Assembly (NCBI GenBank): GCA_963969495.1
Contig: OZ018324.1
Coordinates: forward strand, 156,038,172 to 156,102,171
DNA length: 64,000 nt
DNA from: Ceratothoa steindachneri
Taxonomy: Eukaryota > Arthropoda > Malacostraca > Isopoda > Cymothoidae
Reading direction: 5' to 3'
The notes beneath the pieces were generated by a model that was not told the origin of the DNA, made no database searches, and was given only the letters and a program-made list of their open reading frames with translations. Position 1 is the first letter of the stretch. The number at the start of each line of letters is the position of its first letter. The translations under genes were made by a program, and so were the position numbers. Shown here piece after piece: positions 35,033 through 45,800 of this stretch.

Positions 35033-35035
35033 AGC
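34168..35035 (-). repeat. 5' LTR of Gypsy 2 (includes (TA)n at 34,980-35,028)
   Basis: The direct repeat of 29,855-30,650. The (TA)n block (about 24 units) is again at the U3 end, here the outer edge of the element, so the array is part of the LTR and not just flanking DNA. Confidence 0.8.
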
Positions 35036-35044
35036 TGCAGAGCT

Positions 35045-36354
35045 GCTACAGATTCTAGTTCAATTTTTAAACGTGTTACAAAAGATCCAACAAGACTTAA
35101 ACAAGAAAATAAATAGACGAATAAGTGAGAAAGATGTTCCTTTAAAGATGCGACGATGCTATTAGGAGCCGTCTATATTGCAAGAGACGAAAGGAAGACC
35201 TTTAAGAATTTGATCCATAACACGTTGGGAAGTTTGACCATTGTTGCGAATACTATATGCTATATGAACCATTTTAAATTATTTAAATGGCGTAGTGATA
35301 GTAGTCTTATGGACGTCATCAGGTTGGACAGGGATCTGGTTGAAAGTACCAATCAGATCCATGCGCAGAAAGATTGAACAACAGAAAACATTAGAGCTGA
35401 AATCCAATAGATACGGCAAGGGATATCGGTTGGGCTTTGTTTGACTGATTAAACCCCTATAAACTCCCAATGCCCTGAAGTTACCAGCTGGAGACTCGGC
35501 CATGAAACCGAGTGGAGACACACTAGGAGTCGAAGAAAGCGACAACCACCAGTATCCATTATGAACTGAATCTGGTGCCTTACGTCCATTACGAGATAAT
35601 GCAGGACCTCCCATCGTGTCAATTAGGTTCCAATACCGTGTTTAACTGGTCTGCATTTCAAAATAGGAAGGGTATGAACATGTAACTGCTACATAGGGCG
35701 GTTAGAAGCAAACTTCAAGCGAAGGGAAACAGAAAGACAGGAGAGAACTTTGCGAATACGAAAAAAGAGCCAGAGACAGTGAGATTAGTTATTTGGTCTA
35801 TAAGCTTGCGATGCTGAGAATCAACCATGATGTCATGGGAAGAAAGAAAGTGCAAGCGCAAAACTAGACAATCTATGTAGGTACCTTGACAATGACGAAG
35901 GTTCATCGAAAAACTCGACGGAGGCCGAGGGGAACTAGAAGGGTGCGCCTTCCAAAGGTATTAATATTGATCGAATTGGCAGCTTTAAGAACTAAATGGG
36001 ATTGAAAACAAGTTTTGTCTCCAGAGAAGGCATGAATTACGCTGCACTTAGCACAATTCTCTACAAAGAATGTAAAGTTTGAAACTGTGTTGAAAATACG
36101 AACAGGAAGAGCAAACTAAAGGAGGGAAGAGACGGCAAAGGTGATGGGTTCCTTAATCACTTGCCTTTCTACTTTTTCATGACTAGAAAGTGAAGTCTGT
36201 AGAAAATGAAGTTTAAATAATGGATAGGCTGTTTACCCTTCACGGCATTCTTACGGAATTTATTATGGTACCAGCACGGGTCCGACGATAATTGAGAAGG
36301 AGGAGGGCGAGTACAGGCAGAATAAGAATTAGATAGTCTACTACCCCTAACCAT
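35045..36354 (-). pseudogene. Gypsy 3 fragment: end of gag, protease, start of reverse transcriptase
   Basis: An older relative of Gypsy 2. The gag end (36,354-36,169) has a CWYHNKF segment like the CWYHxxFGxxAxxC knuckle of this Gypsy group, but with its later cysteine changed. The protease (about 36,060-35,830) has lost the DTGA site and ends with a RKLIDQITNLTVSGSFF stretch. The RT start (35,614-35,279) reads ILLDFSSNVFCCSIF-like coding and then FNQIPVQPDDVHKTTITTPF. At about 35,045 it stops abruptly at the Gypsy 2 LTR. Confidence 0.65.
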
Positions 36355-36644
36355 CTACATCGTTGTTCGAACAATACTACTTTCAAGTGCTAACAACTCG
36401 GTTAATAGTGCTTTCCTCGCCAGTAAATAGCAACAGACAATAACCTTCACCATAAAACAATGAAAAGGCATTCTCAAAAACCAATTCTTTAATTCATGAG
36501 ATCAGAGTTTCACTAGTTCTATTGCGTAACGGCACGATAAAAGTTATTTTTTATTCACTTTCGAACCCACTTAAAACAAACGCCTTTACCTCTGAAATAA
36601 CGTTTCTGTCACAACGAAAATGAAGTTGTTCATTGATTGTATCT

Positions 36645-36870
36645 TTATGGGGTCTGGGTAAGGTATTCTCTCTCTTGTAGTTTTGTAGGCTGGGTTAAGT
36701 GATCGTTGATTACTTTAAAGGTAAAGGAAATTTGGAGCAGGATTCAACTTCTTTATTAGGCGGGAGCGTAGACGTGCATGCAAGTGACAAACAGGAAATA
36801 TAACTTTTCTTCTTGAATAATAATAATTTTTCTGACTCTTTCTGACTATCTTTTACATTGGACATTGGAC
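36645..36870 (-). repeat. Solo LTR related to Gypsy 4
   Basis: About 210 bp closely matching 53,815-54,035, from TATGGG(G/A)TCT through GTAAGGTATTCTCTCTC and TTATTAGGCGGGAGCGTAG to CTGACTATCTTTTAC. The right limit is uncertain because both copies diverge after 36,860. No primer-binding site or coding region adjoins it. Confidence 0.7.
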
Positions 36871-36979
36871 ATAATAAGAGATGAAATTAGATAGAATTAA
36901 AGAGAAAATAGTAAGAGAGTAAAGTGGTTAAGAAGTGAGTTTAAAGAATAGATGATGTGTGGAAGACAGAATAAAAGAT

Positions 36980-36993
36980 CCCTGGTGAAAGGG
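36980..36993 (-). other. 3'-terminal hairpin of copy D
   Basis: The plus strand reads CCCT-GGTGAA-AGGG. It is equivalent to 1,916-1,930 and 56,344-56,359. Confidence 0.6.
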
Positions 36994-37030
36994 TAGCTCT
37001 GTTTGTGGTATTTTTGGATTCTTTTTAGTT

Positions 37031-37086
37031 ATAAACTATAAGATTTATAGTTTATTTAATCAAATCAGCATAGCTAATTTGATTAA
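37031..37086. repeat. Two adjacent AT-rich hairpins in the copy D 3' UTR
   Basis: Hairpin 1 has 11-bp perfect arms (37,031-37,041 and 37,045-37,055) with a 3-nt loop. Hairpin 2 has 10-bp perfect arms (37,056-37,065 and 37,077-37,086) with an 11-nt loop. They lie about 40 bp upstream, in element sense, of the terminal hairpin. Confidence 0.7.
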
Positions 37087-37318
37087 GGGTTCTCATCTTG
37101 ATGATGATTTTTATTTTGGGGCATTCAAGCCTTTATTAGAGACGGGGTTTTTACATCCCGCTTTGGGTTTTTGAATAAATTTTTACTTTCCTAAAAAAAT
37201 TTAGGTTGATTTTGATAATTATTTAACTTTAATTATTATTAATTAAGTGAATTTGTTTTTATTGAGGTTGAATTTTAATTAAAAAACTTTCACATTACAC
37301 TGGTTGTTTGAGTCTCGT

Positions 37319-40017
37319 CTATTGTCGATCACGTAGTGTATATTGGGGAGTCACGTCACTGTCAGACTGTAATTTACTACTTTTAAAAGGTCTTATTTGT
37401 CTGTCGGCCTCGATGTCTAGGTGTGTACGAGAGAATTCAGGGGTCAAGGGTGCACCAATGGCTTGCCATATCCTCTTAGCTCTCTCGTGGAGCACCACGT
37501 TGATCGGAGATAATTCAACCGAGGCGTGGAGCTCCCTCTGTATTTTTGTGTTCTCTTCTTCGGGTGTTTGTAATGAGTAAAACCGCCTTGTTCTGGATGG
37601 TTTGTAGTTTCGCAATGTGGGTCCAGGCGCACGCATTCAACGGCACCAGGGGGTACAAGAGTCTCGAGCGAATGCACGCATTGAATATCTTGAGTTTATT
37701 TGAGCGAGTTAGGTCAATGAACCGATAAAACTCCCTCAAATCTCTCTTGCTATTCGATATGACACTTGTATCCCCCTGTGGTGATTTTGAGCCCCAGGAC
37801 CGTCCCTTCCAAGCAGTAGGAGATTCTCTTCCCCTCTACCCGTATATCATTGAAGGTCTTGCGAAACATGGGAATTATTTTGAATTTTGGGGCATTGGTC
37901 GAAATCTTCCATTTCCTCTCGAAAGAGTTGATGTTGGAAATTTCCCTAGCCGTATTTATCGCCATAAATTCCCTGTGAACGTAGGCGGCTGTACAAATTT
38001 GCGATATATCGTCAGCGAACTGAACGTATATCGTACCTTCGGAAAGAGGTTGTGGTAGGTCACGTGTATATATGTTGTATAAAAGGGGATTAAGACACCC
38101 CCCTTGTGGGACCCCAGATTCGAGCTCGAACTCGGGGCCTTTGTGTTCTTTGATCTGTATATACGCTCTCCTCTCCTTTCAAGAATGGGGTCGAGGCCTA
38201 CTTGCAGGATCTTAAATTGCAAGCCTCTCTTCCAAACCTTGTCAAATGCTTTTTTAACATCGCGGAGCACCAGATCGGCATGCCTTTTACTTGCCTTGAT
38301 GTTCGCAAGTTTTTCCGTAATAACGGCTAGTGCCGTGTCAGTCCCTCTTTTCTTTCTGAAGCCGTGCTGTTGCTCGTTATGCGGGTTGGCTTCGTTGAGA
38401 AAAGAGTTGACCCTATTTGCCAATATCTTCTCGAAGACTTTGCCAGCAAATTCTAAGAGAGATATCGGTCGGAAGTTTGCCGGGCAGTCCGGGGGCTTTT
38501 CCGATTTGGGAAGGAAGATCATCTTGGCCACTTTCCACTAGTCGGAAAAATAGCCTGTGTTCAGAGCGGCATTCATGATGTTAAGAAGCCCACTCAGACC
38601 AATAGGCGGGGCCTTAATGAAATTCTCCCTGGTCAGCCCCGTGGTACCCGGTGCTCTTTGACGAAAGGATTTTAGTGCGACGGAGAGCTCTTGGGCAGTT
38701 ATTTTACTCCTATAGCCCTCCATCGCTCTTTCCTGCGACACACAATGATGAGGGGAGGTTTTATGTATTTGTGTGTTTAACTGTTGGATGATGTCATTTT
38801 CGAAATCGATGTCATAATTGTCATTTTCTTCGGGGGTAATTTTAAAGATTGAGGACCAGAAATTCCTAAAAAATTCCTCAATCTCTATAGTCTCGTCAAT
38901 TTCTTTCTCGTCATGCTTGAGTACAATTTTCTTCTGAGGGGGTTGTCCTTTTAAACGTCTGTACGTCTGCTAAAAAGTCCGTGAGTCTCTCTATATTGCA
39001 AGTCCTTCAATTAGTCTGTCCCATACCTGTATTTGTTGGTCTGTAATGAGTGTCTGGAGTTCGTCTTTTATCTGTCTTATTCGTCTATGGGCATTGTGGT
39101 TGGGGCCTATCAGCGCTATTACATTGGACAGGTCTTTATACTCTTGGGCCAGGGCTTTCATGGGAGGGGTCCAAATAGGAGCTGGAAGGGTTTTATACTT
39201 AATGCGGGGAATGCTATTTTTATCTGCTTTTATAAGGAGGTCAGTGATTTTATCCAGCTCTTCATCTATTTCTTCTAAATTGGCATCAATTAAAGGGTCT
39301 GGGATATAATTTAGAAGGTAGTTTCTGTATCTTTCCCAGTCCGCCTGCTTATAGCTTTTGCGTTCTGGGATTTCTAGTTGAATGGGGTTTACGCCAATTG
39401 TGATTTTAACTGCCTGGTGATCGCTTGGAATAATGAGGCCTGGTTCAATGTAATAGTTGTATGGAAACCTGATACTGGTTAAAACAATATCAGGCTTCGT
39501 TGCTGCATTTCCTGTAATAAATGTCGGGAATTCGGGTCCGATTCTTGTCGCGTAGCGTCTGTCTAGTAATACTTCGATGTTTCTACCCGCATTGTTGCAG
39601 GAGGTATACCCTGATGCTGCACATCTTGCATTCAGATCTCCAGCAAAGATTACGTTTCTCTTATGGCTGAGGATCTGTAGAAGGTTGTGCAAGGGTACAT
39701 AGCCGCGTCTTGGGGGTTGGTACCCCGTGGCCACGACTAGACCCCCCAATGGCAAGGTAAGATTCATCTAAGTCGGGTAGTCTTTTGTATTTTAAACCTT
39801 TTTTGACGGCTATTGCGCAGCCGTCATACCGTTCCTGGCTGTGATTTTTGCTGATGACGTCGTATTGAAAATTTTTTATCTCTTTATGAGTGGTCATTCC
39901 GTGTTCATTAATGGGTATTATGTCAGGGTCATTCTGTCGTAAGATGTTGCCGTAGATGGAACCTTTTCCTTCCCACCCATCGACATTCATCTGTATTATT
40001 GTTAGTCTGTCAGTCAT
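37319..40017 (-). pseudogene. Copy D ORF2: endonuclease and reverse transcriptase (broken)
   Basis: The endonuclease starts MTDRLTIIQMNVDGWEGKG (40,017) and has ERYDGCAIAVKK, GYQPPRRGY, FAGDLNARC and a SDHQAVKITI catalytic motif. One frameshift in a run of six G near 39,750 divides it. The reverse transcriptase includes a WKVAKMIFLP segment, FRPISLLEF, LVLRDVKKAFDKVW, GVPQGGCLNPLLYNIYT and QFADDISQ (near 38,005), then the thumb region IRSRLLYPLVPLN. The C-terminus runs to 37,319. Damage: in-frame TAG codons near 38,990, 38,970 and 38,537, a frame change near 38,180 just before GVPQGG, and others after 37,750. The catalytic residues themselves are conserved. Confidence 0.85.
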
Positions 40018-40062
40018 TTTGTGTAACTTTTGGGGTTTTTATATGTGTGGGATTAAAGTGGA

Positions 40063-41634
40063 CGCTTATTCGCGGTCCACTTTAGCCCCATGTGGTGTAC
40101 TGGGCGGGGTGCGCTCCCTGCCGTTTCGTTTTTTCCTGAATTCAATGTCTGTAATTGTATAGAAGCAGTTGGTGGTCAGTTTTACCATGTTACGTGAGAG
40201 AGCCTCCTCAACTTGCCGTTCCGGTACCGAATCGGAACATTCCCACTTGTATCTTCCGGTTTTAAGACCATCAGATACTTCGTGAGACTCGATTTCGGTG
40301 GGAAAAGGGGCCGATTCGGGAGCATATAGTTTCAAATTGAAACCTCTCGAGTGGTATTTCAATTGAGTCTCTCTGCCTCGAGATGAGGAGGTTGCCCTGG
40401 GGCCACGTGTCTTTGAGATTTTTCTCGACATCGGAGACCTGGTCTCTTTCGGTCGCACTGCTTCCTTTGTTGGTGATTTCTCGTGGGTTTTGGGTGTAGT
40501 TGTGTCAGTCTTTTGGGGTGTAAGTGGCGCTGGTTTTTCTGTCTGTGGAGTATGTTTGTTTTTGTTGAGGCGTGGGTCGCGTGTGATGGCTGTGTTTTGT
40601 GGGGTGGGTACCTTCTGGCACGGTTTTGGGCACTGAGGGGCTACGCTTATGCGCATAACCTCCTCTGACGGAGGGTTATCGGGGAACCACATCTCCTGTA
40701 AGCCGTTCTTTACGAGCATACGATTGACTTCGGTTGCGAATGTTCCTGGGCGGGTAATGTTAGCTATGTGTGCATAATAAATGCAGCACATAATTTTTGT
40801 GGAGTGCTCGTTTTATATGTGAAGATAGGTTCTTTGTGGGTTCGTTTCGGCAATAGTGGCTTTTGCGACTTTGGCGTATGTCGAATTCACTTTTTTCTCC
40901 TCCGTTTCACGTCGCAGCTTTGTTTCCTTGAGGATTTCCGATTTTCTGATCGGGCATACCATGGACATAGTACGGTAGGGGCCTTCACAGTTCAAGCATT
41001 TTGGTGATGTACTCTTGCAGTCGCGCCAAAAATGGTTGCGACCTGCACATATGGAGCAAAGAGTTAGGTCTTTTTTCTCAGGACAGCTTGAAGTGGTATG
41101 TTTGCCGTATTTATAGCACCTGAAGCACATTTGTAAATCGACAAACTCTTACCTCTCAATTTGATCCGAGCAGACTCTAACACTGAACAACAGTAAGCCT
41201 AGTACTTTTGCCTTTTGCGCCATAACCGTATCCTCGAAGACAACCTTGAAGACGTGCGTGTATGTTTTAAATTTTAAAGCCTCAGCAACTTTCGCCCAAG
41301 GGTGGTTCCTCTCCAATTCGTTTTTAATGTCTTCTGCCGAGTGGCTCCCAAGCCAAGAGTCGAGGCGCCTGCAGATGACACTACGGTGTGCCTTTATTTG
41401 GGGTGGTGTGTGGGGTATTAGGTTTATCGTCTTGGGGCATTCAACTGCCTGGCTTGAGGTTAGGGCCTCACAATCAGCCTCCCTCGCACAAATGGCAGAG
41501 TATCCATTCGGAATGTCTATCAGTCGAACCAATGTAATTTTTATATTACTGTATATTTTCTCAAAAACCGTTCCTCTATCCGGCTTCGGGCCCTACGAGA
41601 GGACCCGAAGAGTTATTCGAAGGGTTTCTCTCAT
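40063..41634 (-). pseudogene. Copy D ORF1: zinc-knuckle protein with three in-frame stops
   Basis: One frame of about 520 codons with no frameshift, broken by three stop codons (one TAG near 41,595, TAA at 41,146 and TAA near 40,811). Order: MRETLRITLRVLS start, VRLIDIPNGYSAIC, a WAKVAEALKF and THVFKVVF block, SDQIER, knuckles starting CFRCYKYGKH, CSICAGRNH and CLNCEGPY, then CCIYYAHIANIT, NGLQEMWFPDNPPS, a lysine/proline/threonine-rich stretch, and a C-terminal block with YKWECSDSVPERQVEEALS. It binds element RNA in relatives. I set the start at the ATG at 41,634 because copy E starts at the equivalent place (MRNDILRISLR). ORF2 starts 45 bp downstream. Confidence 0.8.
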
Positions 41635-41987
41635 TTTACACTCATCCCAACTCTCACTGGGTGTTTACACATGGGAGAAAGAATAGGAAAAAACAATTGT
41701 ATAGGAAAGTGGTGAGGGAGAAAGAGGTGGAGGAGATCAGAGGGCCAATGTCCAAATAAAATTACCACTTTACCTCAATACAATAATCCACGTAGGAGCG
41801 AAGATCCGTCCGAGCACCGTCGTAGAACGAAGAAAGCCAGTGGTCCACTTACAAATCAATCGATGAACAAACGTTCACGCTACTATCAACAAGTTAAATC
41901 ACTCTCTTCACTATCTCGCTAAAAATTTACTTTATTAAATTTTCGAAGATTGCTGTCAAAGCGGGAGTCAACTTGGTAAAGCAGACA

Positions 41988-42111
41988 AAAATATACCTAT
42001 ATAAATAATTATTTCTTCTACTCATAACACTACAAAAATTCAACTAATCAGGATTGATATACATTTAATAGTCATTCTTACGTTCATATTTGGAATAAGA
42101 GCCTTCGCGTT
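41988..42111 (-). promoter_or_regulatory. 5'-terminal module of copy D (shared with copy E)
   Basis: 124 bp differing at about seven positions from 62,293-62,416 and ending at the same base (GCCTTCGCGTT). It lies about 475 bp upstream of ORF1 in both copies, the place of the internal promoter of a LINE. Confidence 0.6.
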
Positions 42112-42350
42112 GACAAATTGACCAATGAGCTCTTAGACATAAGCACTGTAATAATTGTCCAATCAGCGCCATGATAGATTTAAAATGTTACTAACACTCC
42201 AACCATTTACAGATAAACACGGCTAAAATCAATTTTCCGAATTTTAAGACTTGGAAGAACTCCACAGGTAAATTAAGCTCACCGAAAGGTTCACAGCCGG
42301 CAAAGGAGGAAAAGGCGAAGGGAAGTCAACTCAAGAAAAAGCCATCGATT

Positions 42351-42530
42351 CCTATTGAAATACAAAAATTGTAAACTATAGCAATAGAGTAGAAAGCAAG
42401 GGAAAAGAAAAAAAATGATTAAATAATCCCATGAGCAGCAAATATGAATAATAAACATGAATCAAGCATCAAGCGGAATACAAAAAATTCACTATAAACC
42501 ACAGCAAGAGAGAATTATAAGGGCAGGGCG
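42351..42530. repeat. Left arm of a palindrome split by the I-like element
   Basis: 180 bp that is the reverse complement of 48,704-48,887 with few differences. Landmarks are CCTATTGAAATAC (outer), CCCATGAGCAGCAAATATG, and AATTATAAGGGCAGGGCG (inner). The arms were originally about 37 bp apart. Confidence 0.85.
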
Positions 42531-42533
42531 AAC

Positions 42534-42547
42534 AATCCAAAATAAGT
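42534..42547 (+). repeat. Target-site duplication, left copy
   Basis: AATCCAAAATAAGT, repeated exactly at 48,670-48,683. It flanks the I-like element. Confidence 0.8.
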
Positions 42548-42712
42548 CAATCACATAGATACGACGGCACACTGAAAAGTGCATCCAAGCAGCTGACGAG
42601 TCATCACCACTTCCACGAGGGTTAATCGCCCAAGAATGTTACCATTTGGTAACTATTAACCTTGAGAGTAGAGCAAGAAGGTTGCCTCGTTTGTCTCATA
42701 AGGGCAGCTACG

Positions 42713-42803
42713 GTCTGATTGGAGATTCCTCCTGTTTCCGTAGCTCTTAAAAGAGACAGAAGCAAGCGTGGACGGGTTGATTGGAGATACCTCCTGTTCC
42801 TGT
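42713..42803 (+). promoter_or_regulatory. Two repeated motifs in the 5' UTR of the I-like element
   Basis: GATTGGAGATTCCTCCTGTT (near 42,718) and GATTGGAGATACCTCCTGTT (near 42,779), 62 bp apart, upstream of the ORF. Variants are repeated at 9,740-10,010. A promoter or RNA-level role is possible. Confidence 0.45.
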
Positions 42804-42881
42804 CCTGCTTGTAAAGAGGGCATTTGTCTCTTCTCCCCTTTGCACCCGTGGCGCTGATGGGCGAACAAGAGTGACGCCACG

Positions 42882-45800
42882 ATGCAAGGGGCGGCATCCA
42901 TAGCCACCACGCCGAAGTCTGCCAAGCGGACGCGGAATGGGTTAAGTCCACCCTCACCGAACGAGACTTCCACGCCGAAGAGGACCGCCCGAACACTGGA
43001 GCCGGAGTTCTCACAGGCAGAGGAGGCCCCCAGCGATGAAAGCGGTCGCCTCGTCATTGACGAGAGCCCCCAGACCGAGGAGGCCCAGCAGGAGAATGAG
43101 GCAGGCTGGGTAACAGTGTCTCATTCCCGACGAGGACCTCGGCACAAGTTTAAACTGGTGCACCAGAGCAACACTAGCAGTGCCTACCAGGCTGTGACTG
43201 AGCTGGAGAGAGCACACCCTGGCCTGCGGATAGTCATTCGCCCTACTCTCAACGGCGAATACGTCCTCACCCCGAAAGACGATGGGTCGGAGGCCATGCT
43301 GCGCCGCCTTGCCGAGGAGGGGGATCGAGTGATCCTTCTCGACCCCAGAGTGAAGAGGCACAAGTTGGTGCTTCAACGATATCCGACCACTCTGCCACTC
43401 CAGGCCGTCGAGGCTCACCCCCACGTGCACTCGGCAACACGGCTCCTCGCACACAGAGACAAGGTCCCAACCAGGCAGATCCTTGTAGTGTACGAGGGGC
43501 CGCCACCACCCAAGCTGGACCTGGGCAGCTGGGGCCGCTACGCCCTGCGCCCCTACCAAGGTGAGCCTGTGAGATGCTACAAGTGCCAGCGCTTCGGGCA
43601 TCTCCAGGCCATGTGCCAAAACTCCGTCAAGTGCGGCGTGTGCAGCCAAGCGCACCCGACGGAGGAGTGTATCGGTTGCCTCAAGGCCAGCGAGTCCACC
43701 ACGGCACGGTGCCCCAACTGCACCAAGGGGCACCACGCTTGGAACATGAAGTGCCCCGAGCGACAGAGAAGGATGCCACGGGGTCACCGGCGGCAGCAGC
43801 AGCAGCAGCAGCAGATGGAACCACGTGCCCCCCCAACCCAAAGAAGAGAGCGTCCGTTCATTGCCGCGCTACCCCCAATCGGGTCGGCGTGGGTTAGCCA
43901 TCAACCCGCGACTCTCGGCCTGCCCGGCACACGTCTGGGGGGTACACAGGAGGGGGAGCGGCAAAGGCAGGGGGAACCACGTGGGCCTTCCCAGCAACAA
44001 GGCAACCGACGCCTTGTTCCAGCGCCACCACCAAAAAGGCTGGCGTGGGCTTCCCACCCACCCCTTACCCCTCAACAGCCTGGCACAAGTCAGGTCGAGA
44101 CAGGGGAAGAGGACAGGCAGGAAGTGAGAGAGGGTACCAGTAGCTGCACAGCCAGCAACTCCGCTCACACCTCCACCCAGCAACCCACCCCCTCTGTCCC
44201 CAAGCCACAGAGGAGGAAGGGACACAGGCGTCGGGTCCACCGCGCCCGCCCAGACGAGGAGCAGTCCACGGTGCTACCCAATGCCCAACCAGCGACAGGC
44301 TCTCAACGTGGACCCCCAGGTTATTGCGAGGGACTCAATGAGGAGGGCAGAGCCATCGTGGACGTCATTCTCGCGTGTGTCGTACAGCTGGTGAAGAATC
44401 TGCTCGACCGCCGGCAGGGCACCGCAGCCCCCACCGAGCAGGACCTCGACGCACTCCTCCGCGAAGAGGTGTTAACCGCCGTCACAGAGGGTGCCCTCCA
44501 GCCCCCCCCCCATCATCTACCACGCCGAGAGGTCCCACTCAACACCCTCTGCACCCACCGCACGCCCACAACCAAGATGGAAGCGCGGATTGACAGCCCA
44601 GCCGACGCACCGGCGCCCACGCTGAGGGTGCTGCAGTGGAATGTGCAGGGGCTCCGCCCCAAGAAACATGAGCTGCTGCAAGCCGTCTTCCAAGAAGACC
44701 TGGACCTGGTTCTCCTACAGGAGACTCTCACGCCCGCCAGCTTTGAATGGCGAGTCGCAGGCTACACCCTCCACTCGCTTCCGGCTGGTGACGGAAATGG
44801 GCGTGGCTGTGCAGCCCTCATACGAAACACCATCCCGCACAAGAGGATCGCCGCACCCGTGTACTGTGGTGACGGCGTGGAGGTCCTGGCACTGGAGCTA
44901 CAGCTGGGGCCGCTCACTCTCACTGTATACAATATATACAGGAGCCAGCGGTACCCGCTGCATGTTGGGGAGCTGCTCTCCCTCGCATCCCACTCCAGCC
45001 TCCTTGTAGCGGGCGACTTCAACGCACACCACCCCGTGCTGCAGTCTGTGTCACCCACTAACGTGACCGGGCGCCACCTGGCCAACCTGCTCGAAGAAGT
45101 TCCTGCCGTTCGACTACTGAACACAGGGGAGGCCACGTACGTCCATGGGGGGCGGCTCGACTTCACGCTGGTGTCAGGCGACCTACAGTCCGGTGCCACC
45201 TGGCAGGTCCACCCTACCCTCACCAGCGACCATTACGGGACCCTCACTACCCTCACTGTGGCCCCACCAGCTCCTCCTCTCCCGCAGCCCCAGTGGAACG
45301 TTAGGAGGGCGGATTGGGCAAAGTTCCAAGCCTCCCTGGCTGAATGGTGGTCCACGTATGTGCCTCCGGCGGACCTGCACCTGCAGGAGAGGGACCTTAC
45401 GGCGGCCATAGAGAGTGCAGCTTACGCGGCCATGCCCAGGACAGCCTCAAATCGCCGCCGGCGCCCGGACTGGTGGTTTTATAACGAGGAAGTCCAGGAG
45501 CACAATCACCGCGTCAACGTCCACAGGAGGTTGTACGAGAAGCGCCCAACGGCCATCAACCTGCAGCTCCTGCAGGACGTGGTAGCCCGCGTGCGACAGG
45601 TGTCCCTGAGCGCCAGGGAGGCAAAGTGGCTGGAGTGGTGCGCCTCTTTCAGCCAACACACCTCCCTCGGCCAGCTGTGGGGGAGCTTCAGGAAAGCATC
45701 AGGCGCCGCCCCTACCCGCCCAGCTGCCCACTCACGCCCACAGCAAGAGGCAGATCGGCTGGCGAACTGCTTTACAGCGAGGGGTTCTAGCGAGCAGCTT

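Larger units (their letters stand above)
29855..35035 (-). mobile_element. Ty3/Gypsy LTR retrotransposon 2, both LTRs present
   Basis: A minus-strand element with two long direct repeats (29,855-30,650 and 34,168-35,035), a primer-binding site beside the right LTR, and a protease-RT-RNase H-integrase region between them. No gag coding is recognisable between the primer-binding site and the protease (33,852-34,155), so gag has been lost. The protein family is close to Gypsy 1, but the LTR sequence is different. Confidence 0.8.
36975..42111 (-). mobile_element. Jockey-like non-LTR retrotransposon copy D (full length, inactive)
   Basis: A complete 5.1-kb copy in reverse: 5' terminal module (42,111-41,988), 5' UTR, ORF1 (41,634-40,063), a 45-bp gap, ORF2 (40,017-37,319), 3' UTR with two AT-rich hairpins, and a terminal hairpin (36,993-36,980). 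It shares its first 124 bp with copy E. The clade is inferred from the RT motif style (GVPQG, LLYNIYTRDLP, FADD) and the absence of RNase H. Confidence 0.85.
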
